Positions 1-9,463 are shown, counted from the first letter of the stretch. The stretch is DNA of 64,000 nucleotides from Scolanthus callimorphus (GCA_033964015.1 CM066916.1:28723404-28787403), one strand, 5' to 3'. The notes: generated by a model from the sequence alone, not told the origin. Program-made: numbers and translations.

Positions 1-38
1 CCCACGCTAGACGGTTTCTGACATTTTAATAAAGTTAT

Positions 39-80
39 CTATCTATCTATCTATCTGTCTATCTATCTATCTATCTATCT
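39..80. repeat. (ATCT)n microsatellite
   Basis: About ten ATCT units with one GTCT variant follow the text TTAATAAAGTT. An AT-rich end followed by a tetranucleotide run is typical of the 3' tail of a non-LTR retroelement. The body of such an element would lie upstream of the window, so this may be the tail of a truncated LINE or SINE. Confidence 0.8.
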
Positions 81-104
81 AATACTGATAGGTCGGCCTG
101 ATAG

Positions 105-535
105 AACACTTGACCCTGTGACGTTGATCAGACGCGAAGACAGGAAGTGGCAACGAACTCGACCGTAGCGGATTGGAATCAGGCTACCCTCCACAGGGTA
201 CCCGACTAAACACGCTTTGACCATGATAAGCGTGACGTTAATCAGACGCTGAGGTAGGAAGTGCTAACAAACTCTACCGTAGCGGATAAGAATCAGGCTA
301 TCCTCCACAGGGTACCCGACTAAACAAGCTTTGACCATGATAAGCGTGACGTTGATCAGACGCGAAGATAGGAAGTGCCAACAAACTCTACCGTATCGGA
401 TGAGAGTCAGGCTACTCACAGGGTACCCGTCTAACCTTGCTTAGGCCATGATAAGCGTGACGTTAATCAGACGCTGAGGTAGGAAGTGCTAACGAACTCT
501 ACCGTAGCGGATTAGAATCAGGCTACTTACCTGAC
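105..535. repeat. Tandem repeat, about 113-bp unit, four copies
   Basis: The phrase GATAAGCGTGACGTT recurs near 224, 339 and 450, and a diverged first unit starts near 109. Each unit also contains a CTACCGTAGCGGAT-like block and CAGGGTACCCG. The period is about 111-115 bp. I see no ORF in it. The following stretch, 536-945, holds nothing I recognise. Confidence 0.8.
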
Positions 536-945
536 AGCAGTGATTGCCCTGATGTTGTGAAGGAAATGTGAGGTGATGAGCTCCCTGTGGATGAGCTACT
601 GCCACTGCTGCAACCTGATTTGCGTGTGACTCCCAGAGGTACAAGGGCGCCCTAGAATAAGAGGTTTGAGATAAAACTAAATATCAACCTTGTAATACTG
701 AGAGGAGAATCAGGGCCCTAAATTGCGTCCATTTGGTTGCCAATGGCAACTCGCGTATTAGGGATAAAATACATCAAACTGGTCGGCAAGTGGCGACCTA
801 GCTTTCCAGTCTGTAGGTTTTCAAAAATGCCCCTCTAAAAATTAGCTGTCAACAGCATTAAAGGCCCATAAGCACCCAAGCCGCGTTGCGGGGCACAAGA
901 ATAAACGCAGTCGAAAATCGATGAAAATTTTCAGTTTGAACTTGT

Positions 946-1078
946 TGTTGGAAAATGTCATTGATTCTAATTGATACTAATTAGTTGCGTAACAATGCGC
1001 GCACATGTAATCAACACTCACTCTTCTTTTGGGAATAAGTCATAGAACCAGGGAATCATCTTGTCCTAATTCCCAAAA
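946..1078 (+). repeat. 5' LTR, 133 bp
   Basis: It is identical to 2403-2535 except for one T/C difference near 1062. It starts with TG but ends in AAAA, so the right end is not the usual CA. Confidence 0.88.
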
Positions 1079-1079
1079 T

Positions 1080-1095
1080 TGGTGCCGAAACCCGG
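1080..1095 (+). promoter_or_regulatory. tRNA primer-binding site
   Basis: TGGTGCCGAAACCCGG starts one base after the 5' LTR. The leading TGG pairs with a tRNA CCA end. I do not assign the tRNA. Confidence 0.75.
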
Positions 1096-1185
1096 CCCCT
1101 GGACACCATGTCCAGGGTGCTATTAAGATAATAGACAGAACGAACGACGTGCTTCCTCGACAAATCCAGAAAGGCTGCCAGCACG

Positions 1186-1440
1186 ATGGATAACATTGAT
1201 ACATTAATCAACACGCGCGATGCGCACAAACAAGAATGCAACGATATAATCAAAAAGGCAAGTAGTATCATCAAGTGTGAAGAAGATCCATTCATGGGAG
1301 AATTGAAGTTCATGGAAATACGCCTTATGTGGCTAATACAAGAAATCGAGAAACTGGATCAAGCAATACTACTTTCCTTAGAAAGCGATGAAGACATATA
1401 TCGAGAAGCAGAAGCAGCTTTAACATTCAACGACAATTAG
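1186..1440 (+). CDS. Small ORF in LTR element, possible gag N-terminal remnant
   Basis: This is an 84-residue ORF with an ATG start, about 90 bp after the primer-binding site, where gag normally starts. It is helical and charged, with spaced leucine and isoleucine heptads and acidic residues at its C-terminal end. That is compatible with the N-terminal helical part of a BEL/Pao gag. No zinc knuckle is present. The family assignment is inferred from position and composition, not from a clear motif. Confidence 0.4.
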   Translation: MDNIDTLINTRDAHKQECNDIIKKASSIIKCEEDPFMGELKFMEIRLMWLIQEIEKLDQAILLSLESDEDIYREAEAALTFNDN

Positions 1441-1667
1441 ACATGTGGAAATATAGAATCAATGCATTCAATGCATTACGGGAAAACAGAAAAGCAAATA
1501 TAATAGAAGCCATAAGGAGGAAGCACTATGAAACATAAACAAATCCATCATTACATGCGAGCTCAAAGACAATCAAGCAGAATCAAATCGAGATACAACA
1601 AAATATTCAGAAACCAAATAATCACCAAGAAACCATTCAAGAGACTTGCCAAGGGGAATCGAAACCA

Positions 1668-2240
1668 ATGAATCCAACACCAGGACTAAGCTTGCCAGAA
1701 GCTGAACACACAGAGTCAGAGAAAGTTACGATCGATACAGTAAAAGAACATAACTGTGTCACTAGGAACAAAGAAGGCGCGATAATAATCAGAACGCAGA
1801 TATCAGCAGAAGAGAAAAGTCAAGAAATAGAAGAAAGTATCGGACTATCCATCAAAGGAGATAACGCTCAAAAATCAGGTGCTTTAGATCGACGGAATTC
1901 AGAACAGGAAACAACGCCACTACGCAATCTAAAGAGAGCAAGATGCACCAAACCAACGCTAAAATACAAAGCGAAAAAGAAACCAAAGAGTAAAAGACCT
2001 AACACTCAAACCAAGAGATCCAAGAGAAAGAAGCTTCCGAATGTCAAGATCAAACCAGATAGACAACATTCTAAACCCATAAAACATGACGAGGTCTGTT
2101 TATTGCATAAAGTTAGAGTATTATCCACTGAGATGAGTTCTTTTTTTACTGTATTGGGCAAAAAGAAATGGTTTTGGCCATACAGAAAACGACGCAAGAA
2201 TTCACACAAAAAAGACACACTTGCAAAACCTTGCAGATGA
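1668..2240 (+). CDS. Lysine/arginine-rich ORF in LTR element
   Basis: This is a 190-residue ORF. The N-terminal third is acidic and polar. Residues of about 95-130 form a strongly basic KKKPKSKR / KRSKRKK stretch, and a second basic cluster, YRKRRKNSHKK, is near the C-terminus. The composition suggests nucleic-acid binding (a nucleocapsid-like role) or nuclear localisation. I see no zinc-finger pattern. It could be a degraded gag C-terminus or a captured sequence. Function unknown. Confidence 0.4.
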   Translation: MNPTPGLSLPEAEHTESEKVTIDTVKEHNCVTRNKEGAIIIRTQISAEEKSQEIEESIGLSIKGDNAQKSGALDRRNSEQETTPLRNLKRARCTKPTLKYKAKKKPKSKRPNTQTKRSKRKKLPNVKIKPDRQHSKPIKHDEVCLLHKVRVLSTEMSSFFTVLGKKKWFWPYRKRRKNSHKKDTLAKPCR

Positions 2241-2395
2241 TGAGAACCTTGCTGTCTATGAACATGGGACTTGTAATGCCTACAACTTTTCAGTATAACA
2301 CATAATCGTTACTCATTAACACATAATCTAGTGTCTAAAGTAGCATCTCGGCCCGGGAGGAGGCCAGCAGTTTACATTTTTTACATTCGCGGCCC

Positions 2396-2402
2396 GGGAG
2401 GA
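2396..2402 (+). promoter_or_regulatory. Short polypurine tract
   Basis: GGGAGGA directly precedes the 3' LTR. The same CGGCCCGGGAGGA text also occurs about 41 bp upstream, a duplicated candidate second-strand primer. Confidence 0.55.
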
Positions 2403-2535
2403 TGTTGGAAAATGTCATTGATTCTAATTGATACTAATTAGTTGCGTAACAATGCGCGCACATGTAATCAACACTCACTCTTCTTTTGGGAATAAGTCAT
2501 AGAACCAGGGAATCATCTCGTCCTAATTCCCAAAA
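2403..2535 (+). repeat. 3' LTR, 133 bp
   Basis: It is the partner of 946-1078 with one mismatch, and is followed by target duplication CTTGT at 2536-2540. Confidence 0.88.
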
Positions 2536-2879
2536 CTTGTGAAATGCAAAGAACAATAGGAACCCCTTTGGGACCTACAGTATCAGCCAATCACAGCTGT
2601 TAAATAACAATAGATCCAAGTGAAAACGAATCTAGCGCAGTTTTGGTGATGTGAACAACATCTGAAGGATAGCCAAAAATTAGTCTAGCTTTGTTAAATA
2701 GCCATTTAACTACAATTACAAAGCGATCACGATTGTAGGCTTCATGATTGCAACAATGAGTTTTTGAAATCTTGTTGGGATGAACAGTTTTCAAAGTTTG
2801 AAGTTACATCAAAATTTATATGAAACCGGCAGTCTTGCCGATCAAACGTACCCACATTGCTTATTAGGCTGCTTTTTCA

Positions 2880-3058
2880 CGGTCTGTCCCTTACTCACCC
2901 CATTATAGGAATGACTGAATACAACACTGCTTGATTCTGAGAGATCTTCAATCCCATCCAACCCTCCCTTGGGTTATTTAATGGTCTGCCCCTAACTCAC
3001 CACATTATGGGAATGACTGAATACAACACTGCTTGATTCTGAGAGATCTTCAACCCCA
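2880..3058. repeat. Tandem duplication of the end of PERK exon 15 and its 5' splice site
   Basis: About 76 bp at 2880-2957 repeats 2983-3058 with roughly five differences. Both copies include, on the minus strand, the exon text and a GTGAGT donor. The outer copy is an exon relic in the intron. Extension from the true donor meets a TAG at once, so the relic cannot simply prolong the reading frame. Confidence 0.8.
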
Positions 3059-3335
3059 GCTTGTGACTGGTCAATTAACTGGTCATTTCCTGGCCCACTG
3101 GTACTTGACTCTGCAAATTCAATCCCGAATGATCCACTCTCCTCGTCTGGTAAGAACGCTTCATTCTCCAGTTGATGGACATCGAGCGAGTCCTCGAGAT
3201 CCTCCTCGACAGTCAGTGTGTTATGTCGGTTCTCTCTGAAGTCATCAACAGTGCTGTCTGAATGTCGAGATTTGCTACTTGAGCTGGTGGTCTTTCGCCT
3301 ACGGACTTTCATGTCTAAAGCATTGTGCAACATTC
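3001..3335 (-). CDS. EIF2AK3: PERK exon 15: acidic kinase insert
   Basis: 335 nt. It is basic at first (MKVRRRK), then acidic and serine-rich, ending in DLSESSSVVF, homologous to the SSSIVFEDSG region just before the second half of the kinase. Acceptor TTTCCACAG and donor GTG|GTGAGT. No later kinase exon is found down to coordinate 1. Confidence 0.85.
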
Positions 3336-3928
3336 CTGTGGAAATAAAAATTGTGCCACTGGTAAAATATCAGCTTGCATAAGCAAACACCGTTCTCTAA
3401 AAATAGATGACCACTTCAAACACGTCATATTCATATTATTATTATTATACGTCATGTCATATTATTATTATTATTATTAAGGTCGAGCACTGGTGGGCCA
3501 AGAAAACAAAAGCCACTATTTTCTTTCTCCTATTCTGTTTGGCTCACTGAAGAAAGACACAAGACATAGACAAAAAAAAACATACTAAACCCAAGAGCCC
3601 GTGTCAGCCACTCCTTTGTTGTTGTTTTCATTCGATATTAGAAGACAAATAACGTGCAGAAATCTCTAAAATAAACATCTAAAAACAACATTTCAGATTT
3701 GATTTACCAAATTTAATCGAAAACATTGTGCTATATTATCTAAATGAGCAGATGGAAATTAATGCTTTTTCCAACTTAGTATGTTGCTATGCCTTCAAAA
3801 TGGCGGCTGGCACAGGCTCTTTAACTTTCTAACATTATACAAACACTCTAATCGTCACTTGCTTGAAATAATGACTTGCAATCACCAACTTCGATTTTGT
3901 TACAGAGTTACACGGCAGCTGTACTTAC

Positions 3929-4032
3929 CATTTTTGACGGATGTCTCTTTGTATAGTACATCATCTGGGGAGATCTCATGCATGACAAGCCCTCCAGTTG
4001 ACAGGGATTCATTGGTTGTTCCACAGTATTTA
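3929..4032 (-). CDS. EIF2AK3: PERK exon 14: kinase insert
   Basis: 104 nt between CCTTGTTCAG and AATG|GTAAGT, entering in phase 2 and leaving in phase 1. It is open throughout (STGGLVMHEISPDDVLYKE). It lies in the long, weakly conserved insert of eIF2alpha kinases. Without it, exons 13 and 15 do not join in frame. Confidence 0.7.
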
Positions 4033-4144
4033 CTGAACAAGGGTAAAAAATCATAATGATTCCAATAGACTGAATGCTGCTCTCAAATTTAATGGACTGA
4101 ATTCGTTCTAGATCCAGAAAAGCAGTATTTAGACAATTATATAA

Positions 4145-4574
4145 TTGTGGATCTCAGCAGAAATTGGGTGCCATTTGGCAACTATATCTAAAATTTTGTT
4201 CGGCAAGCTCCCAAATTGTGTTGCCATTGGCGACCATATGATTGCAATGTTTTACGCCTCTTGGGTTCCATTTGGCGAGAGATCTAAAATTTTGGTCGGC
4301 AAGCTCCTAAATTTGTCGCCATTATGATCGAAATGACTTACGCCTCTTGGGTCCCATTTGGCGACAAGATCTAAAATTTTGGTCGGCAAGCTCCTAAATT
4401 TGTCGCCATTATGATCGAAATGACTTACTCCTCTTGGGTCCCATTTGACGACAAGATCTAAAATTTTGGTCAGCAAGCTCCTAAATTTGTCGCCATTATG
4501 ATCGCAATGACTTACTCCTCTTGGGTCCCATTTGACGACAAGATCTAAAATTTTGGTCGGCAAGCTCCACAATG
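4145..4574. repeat. 87-bp tandem array carrying copies of a 5' splice site
   Basis: The unit GATCTAAAATTTTGGTCGGC... recurs with an 87-bp period. On the PERK strand, GTAAGTCATT occurs at 4423-4428, 4336-4341 and 4510-4515 (core positions), and again at 4575-4580, which is the real exon 13 donor. The oldest unit near 4250 has lost it. Confidence 0.85.
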
Positions 4575-4580
4575 ACTTAC

Positions 4581-4727
4581 CCTTCTTCTATCATCTGATC
4601 ATCCACCTCCTCCTGCCAACCAACTGGTGGTGCCTCGAACCATGCATTAAAGTACCTAACTATCCCAGGATGCTCTAGTTTGGCAAGCGCTTTCACTTCT
4701 CGCATGACCTTGGCACGTGCTTCATCA
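4581..4727 (-). CDS. EIF2AK3: PERK exon 13: kinase N-lobe, helix C
   Basis: 147 nt. It encodes [20 protein letters not shown] followed by NAWFEAPP, almost identical to vertebrate PERK and including the helix C glutamate. Acceptor TTATTGTAG. Donor GG|GTAAGTCATTG abuts an 87-bp tandem array that repeats the donor. Confidence 0.93.
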
Positions 4728-4904
4728 CTACAATAAAGAAGTGAATGGAGTGAGCACTTTTTTGACACTTTAAAATGGACCATTAAAGCTATAATAGTGC
4801 ATGCACTCTTGCCATCTTCCACAACTCAGTCTGCTAAAGAGATGAGGAAATCTCGTGGTGAATTCAGGAACGTTTTTCTGGTGTTTGGACAGGGCTTCCT
4901 CGGA

Positions 4905-5168
4905 ATGGGTCAAAAGTAAAGTAAAAAAGTATGCAACTTTATTAACGTCTCAAATCTTCTAGCTGTCCACGAGTGCACTACTAATTGGTGAGACGGTGCA
5001 CTACTTACCCCCCTTTCTCTATCAGAGCTCCAGGTGAAAGGAATTCTAAGCTATAACCAAACTACTCGAACAGAGAAAAGTCGATACGGTTATCGATCGG
5101 GGATTCGAACTCAGGACCGTACGCACAGTGTGCAATGCACAAACACACTGCGCCACCTAGCCTTACCT
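4905..5168 (-). mobile_element. tRNA-derived SINE
   Basis: On the minus strand the head (5168 down to about 5088) looks like a tRNA gene. TGGCGCAGTGTG resembles an A box and GAGTTCGAATCCC (5100-5112) is a perfect B box. The body runs to about 4905, where TTAATAAAGTTGCATAC precedes a TTTAC-rich tail. It sits in the intron between PERK exons 12 and 13. I call it a SINE and not a tRNA gene because it has a long tail and a poor acceptor stem. Confidence 0.6.
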
Positions 5169-5324
5169 AAGGTCAAGAGGGAATTACTCCCTGAAAACTG
5201 AACGGCATGTATTCATTGCCAAGTCTAATACTACATGAACCATGTCAGAACAAACAAACTTTTTCCCTGCTTTGAAAGGATGCCCAACAGGCGCTAGAAA
5301 TGCAGTACCTCTGTCAGCACTCAC

Positions 5325-5446
5325 CAGTTTGGCAGTCGAATCCTCTTGATGGCATACTGACAGTCGTCTACTTTATTCTTGGCTTGGAACACCAGCCAAA
5401 ACCACCCTTTCCAAGGCACAGCTCGTGCTCAAAATCTGTGAAGTAC
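5325..5446 (-). CDS. EIF2AK3: PERK exon 12: glycine-rich loop, one-base deletion
   Basis: 122 nt where phases need 123. It reads [17 protein letters not shown] and then shifts frame. The next frame continues [19 protein letters not shown], carrying the ATP-anchoring lysine of AIKR. The break (GGCTGGTG where a Gly-Val-Val stretch is expected) falls inside the nucleotide-binding loop. Confidence 0.86.
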
Positions 5447-6248
5447 CTAGGAAATAAAACCCATTAGTCAAATTACAGTAGTGGTCTATTGTCAATGAGG
5501 GATCTGATTGGTTGGGCTACTAGTAGGCTATAAGTTATAGCCTACTAGTAGCGAAAATTGTCGGATTTGAAAGCCACAAAATGGCAAATGAACAGACCAG
5601 AAAACGGTTTTGGCTATACAAGTTCACCTAGTGTGTTTTGACTAAAACAATTATTTCTCTCGCCCTCGTGGCCTCTGAGCCCATTTCAGGCTCAAACTGC
5701 ATGTACAGCGAATTTTATTTGACTGCAGTAAGATCAAATAAACCTAACCAATGAAAAACGAGAGAAATTAGAAGTTGCTACTGAAGTGAAAAAGGTATAT
5801 TCATGTGCTTACTGTGCTCGATAGTTTTGTTGACAGACAACGTTTCTCTTTTATGAAAGATAAATTCAAGTGAGGCCTGACACTGCTGTGGTAGATGTTA
5901 AATATCATTAATTATCGTTTACTCCAAGCTTTCACTGATCTACGGTATCATGATCAGGGAGAAATGAAAATCAGTGCAGAGGTGGATGTGAAGAGACCGT
6001 TAGTGGGCAATCGACCGTAGCGCTCTAACAAGAGGGCAAAGAGGATAACAAAGGGAGCCTTGTTTTGCATTTGAAACGGCAGGTTGCCAAAACGAGTTTG
6101 TATTAATGTTGTCAAGGAATGTTGAAACAAAGTTTCAAGCTTTTCACCTTGACAACATTGCAAACTCCATTTGAAAGCATACTTTTCAGATACTCAACCA
6201 ACGCAAAAACTTAACGACAAAGTTGTAGCGCCCTACGGTATCACATAC

Positions 6249-6301
6249 CTGGATGAAAAGAAACTTCCAGTAGAGGACAGACTCCCAGAGGATGGGGATA
6301 A
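6249..6301 (-). CDS. EIF2AK3: PERK exon 11: linker into kinase
   Basis: 53 nt. It encodes SSGSLSSTGSFFSS and ends in a split Arg codon that joins YFTDFE of exon 12, like SRYLTDFE at the start of the human kinase domain. Donor CAG|GTATGT. Confidence 0.75.
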
Positions 6302-6407
6302 CTATGGGTAATGACAGAAAATTACTGCATTAGCACGCTGTAAAAGTGGCGAGATTGTACAAAAATCAAGCAAGGCTGTGTTTACATGGTAATGCACAGT
6401 AGAGTAC

Positions 6408-6491
6408 CTGCATGATAGACTCAACAGATGAGGCACCAGTACTGGTTGATACAGATGCTGATGGAAGACGTTGGATAGTGGCTGGAGGTTG
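6408..6491 (-). CDS. EIF2AK3: PERK exon 10: juxtamembrane linker
   Basis: An 84-nt phase-0 exon between CTACTAG and CAG|GTACTC. It encodes a Ser/Thr-rich cytoplasmic linker (ASVSTSTGASSVESIMQ). It is placed by phase and splice sites, because this region is poorly conserved. Confidence 0.65.
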
Positions 6492-6797
6492 CTAGTAGAT
6501 ACAACATCAAAAATAAAGTCCTCTACTAGCTGATGCACAACATTGATCAAGATACATTAAATACATAAAATTGAATACTAATTTAAAAGGTTGAAAAAAT
6601 GAAAAAATATATGAAGAAATATAATACATATCAAGGCTGTAGAATAAGAGAAATCATGCTCTTCTGCTAAATTGGACCCTCAAGTTTGGCAATTGCCAAG
6701 ATGCAACTTTTAGCCTCCCACCTCACTTTAGCCTCCCACGTTACTTAATGCATACTTGATTAGCAGGATAGATGTCATATTCAGACCTTACATGTAC

Positions 6798-6879
6798 CTG
6801 TTTTGCTGAAGTCAACAAGAACTTGAAAAAGAACTGTGTAAAAGCTGCAAACACTACAACAACTGCCATGGCACCTTTC
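6798..6879 (-). CDS. EIF2AK3: PERK exon 9: transmembrane helix
   Basis: 82 nt. It encodes a hydrophobic run, AMAVVVVFAAFTQFFFKFLL, the single membrane span after the aromatic EYWKG. Acceptor TTTTACAG and donor CAG|GTACAT. Phase fits exons 8 and 10. Confidence 0.85.
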
Positions 6880-7592
6880 CTGTAAAATAATCAGAAGTAC
6901 AGTCTGCTACTTTCCTAGCTGTAGAATTTAGGCCGTAATTATAGAAAACCATTGAAAGTGATTTTATTTCATGGAAAGGGAATCATAATTATTAATTATT
7001 TTCAATGCAAAGTAAGCAAACATGTAAAAAGGCACATTATTAACATCATTCTCCATCTTCTAGCCTTCCACAGACTCATGGTTTTGTTGGGGATGAGACA
7101 ATCAAACATTATTGATGACCTGATGAGTGGCGGATCCAGGATTTTAAGAGGGGGGATTCATTTTTTGCTGGTGACAACACGCCAAAAAAAAATAGAGGTA
7201 TACCAATCATTCTCTGTTGTCCATTGCCTTCTCACGAGGTGACTTCGTGGTTGCTACATCATTAATTTAATATTGGTATAAATTGGGTCACATAAAAAAA
7301 AGAACCACTCTGAAATGACAAAAAGTATTTAGCGAACCGATCCCAAACAATCGTTTGTTGGGAGAGGGGGGTTCATTTGCGCCCGATGAACCCCCCTGGA
7401 TTCCCCACCTGCTAATAGCACTGACAGCTGTCACAGCTTTTCAAAACCTCTGCGTGATGTTGTTGTTTGCATGTTAGTGTGCAATCAAAGGAAGCTGGTC
7501 TGACTGTTGCTTCAAAATTTACAGAATTATGGAACCTGCCGTGTAATGACTGTAACTTATTGTAAATTTGTCCTTTGAATTTGCTTGCTTAC

Positions 7593-7749
7593 CAGTATTC
7601 CATGGTTGTGTTGTTGTTAAGAGGAACCACCTTTTCTTTGCCAGACTCGTTAGATGTTTTGTTGTCCTCCTTGGAAGAGGCATCAGGTAGTGCTCTCTGA
7701 TGTGGGGGGATCACTGGTTGGACAACGCCAAAGAAGTAGTACCCGTTAT
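7593..7749 (-). CDS. EIF2AK3: PERK exon 8: end of luminal domain
   Basis: 157 nt with phases in 1 and out 2. It encodes DNGYYFFG, homologous to the DNGYYLPYY of vertebrate PERK, then a polar Ser/Asn/Lys linker leading to the membrane. Acceptor TTTCCCAG and donor TG|GTAAGC. Confidence 0.87.
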
Positions 7750-8115
7750 CTGGGAAATTCAACATACAATATTATATAAATGATGATGTTAAAAGTGCAT
7801 ATTACCCCAATAAGGACAACTATAAATGAATAAATGTCATGCAGTGGTGTGATTGGTATGATATGATTAAATGTGCAGTGCGGCCTTAAACACTTCACTG
7901 AAAAAAACCTATGTTTCAATCTATGTTGAAATGTCCACACAAATGAGGTCATGTGATTTACTGGAACCGAACCATCAAAATAAACATTCTGATTAATTGT
8001 TCTTTGTGGCTTTTGGACAGTTTCAGAAATGTTGGAGATTTTGGTAGTAACACATTTCACGTTCATCAGTCTTTAAAAAACCTAGACCCCTAATGTTTCT
8101 AAAAGCACTTCTTAC

Positions 8116-8319
8116 CAAATGGGTATTCCACAGGGTTCCATATTGCAACCTCCTTGGAGACAACAGTAGGGGTTCTAGATGCCGAAGTAGCTAGCTTGGG
8201 TTTTCCATGTTATTGCTCTGGGTTTCCTGCTAAAGTGTTCATGGGAGTGGATCTTGACTGAATCCAGGGCGATCTGATGGGCTTGGAGGGCTGGATGTAC
8301 ACTTGACCCTCATGGGAAC
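8116..8319 (-). CDS. EIF2AK3: PERK exon 7: luminal domain with in-frame stop
   Basis: A 204-nt exon with consistent phases (in 1, out 1). It starts GSHEGQVYIQPS, matching YLGMYRGQLYLQ of human PERK. Codon 36 after the split codon is TAA (8210-8212), 105 bases in frame from 8317. Coding then continues in the same frame into VAIWNPVEYPF. Confidence 0.85.
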
Positions 8320-8652
8320 CTAACGTAAAACAATAGAAAATAATCAAGACATTGTAGTCTCGCACTATTCATACTTTTTCCTTTTGCAGGGAAAAAAAAT
8401 TAATAAAATCATTTCAAATGCATCCTGGAAAAAAGGCAGTCACTGGCAAAGTAGATGGTACACTGCCTGTAACCTCCCTCTATTGACACCCCTCGTTATA
8501 ACACTGCAGTTTGATATTTTACAGGGTTTGTACGCTTTCTGAAGTACTTTCAAGTACTTTCCAGGAAGGAAATGAACATCCAGGATATTCCAGGATTTCC
8601 GGGATGCGTACGAACCCTGATTTTATGACAAACTGATTATTGAGTTGCACAA

Positions 8653-9463
8653 TCTGAGTTTGTATCAGCTCTCATAAATTTCTTTACATGCATTTACACG
8701 AAGCCGGTCTGAAAAAAGTCCTGACTGGCACAAGCTCATTCCGGTTGCTGACCCGACACAAATGACTTAAAGTGCATATGAAACGAAATCAGTTTTTACA
8801 TTATTCAACACATCGTTTTTAAAGAAGTAAGTACTGCAAGTTTAAAAGAATTTCGGTAAAATGCTGCGAAGTTATGACAGTTCGAAGTTACGTATTTTGC
8901 TGTGATCTTTGACTAACACATTAGGTATTCAGGATATCAGATGACACTGTTTCGTGATGTAATTTTGTTTCTACACTCAAAGTCGAGATTAAAGAAAATG
9001 ACGAATTTATTTTTTTCTGCCCTTCAGACATGCAGCAGGGAATTCAAATAAAGACAGCTCAAGGAAAACATTTTTATCTACCTAACCAACCGGTTTTGTA
9101 AGGTTTATAAGACTTCTATAGTATGCAAGTTAGGTTTTTAGCGTATCGCGGTCATAATATTTGTACAGAAGCAAACAAAATGATGCGTCAAATTACATTG
9201 CTCGCATGCAAATTAGCTAGCCACAAAACTCGTGACTTTGCAAGCGCATAGCTTCGCGGCTATTTATCAAATCTTTCTCAAACTTGGTCAGGATGTTTGT
9301 CTAACAATGATCCATCCAGAGATCCAAAAAAAGATTTCGTTTCATATGCACTTTAATTTGAGTCTGTACCATCTCACGTAAACACAACCAATAAGGTGGT
9401 GATTACATGAGACCAGTATGAGCTCCTATCGCATGAGTTTGTACGGGTCTCATGTAATTAAAA
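8653..9463. mobile_element. MITE copy interrupted by a second element
   Basis: 8653-8766 and 9357-9463 match consecutive halves of the intact element at 16752-17014 (CATTCCGGTTGCTGACCCGA; then GGTGGTGATTACATGAGACC). The interruption is the TTAA-flanked element at 8771-9352. It lies in the intron between PERK exons 6 and 7. Confidence 0.8.
8771..9352. mobile_element. piggyBac-like MITE with TTAA target site
   Basis: 582 bp with terminal inverted repeats of about 20 bp: AGTGCATATGAAACGAAATC at the left and its complement at the right. It is flanked by TTAA at 8767-8770 and 9353-9356. It has no transposase. TTAA duplications are the hallmark of the piggyBac superfamily. Confidence 0.8.

Larger units (their letters stand above)
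946..2535 (+). mobile_element. Complete non-autonomous LTR retrotransposon (TRIM-like, possibly BEL/Pao-derived)
   Basis: Two 133-bp direct repeats (946-1078 and 2403-2535) differ at only one base. Each starts TGTTGG and ends CCCAAAA. The element is flanked by the 5-bp duplication CTTGT (941-945 and 2536-2540). A primer-binding site, TGGTGCCGAAACCCGG, lies at 1080-1095, one base inside the left LTR. A short purine tract, GGGAGGA, abuts the right LTR at 2396-2402. The 1.3 kb interior encodes only two small ORFs and no protease, reverse transcriptase, RNase H or integrase, so it must be mobilised in trans. Near-identical LTRs suggest a recent insertion. It lies downstream of the last visible PERK exon and in opposite orientation, probably inside a PERK intron. 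Confidence 0.88.

Noticed and set aside
105..535. CRISPR-like array
   Set aside because: Units are about 113 bp, contiguous and diverged, with no repeat-spacer alternation, and the DNA is eukaryotic.
1056..1313. Minus-strand ORF of 85 codons
   Set aside because: It is antisense to the LTR element's own ORF and primer site, and shows no independent signal.
2600..2794. 64-residue minus-strand ORF as a PERK C-lobe exon
   Set aside because: No HRD, DFG or other kinase motif is present, and there are no matching splice borders.
5088..5168. Possible tRNA gene on the minus strand
   Set aside because: A and B boxes are good, but the acceptor stem does not pair well and a SINE-like tail follows, so a tRNA-derived SINE is more likely.
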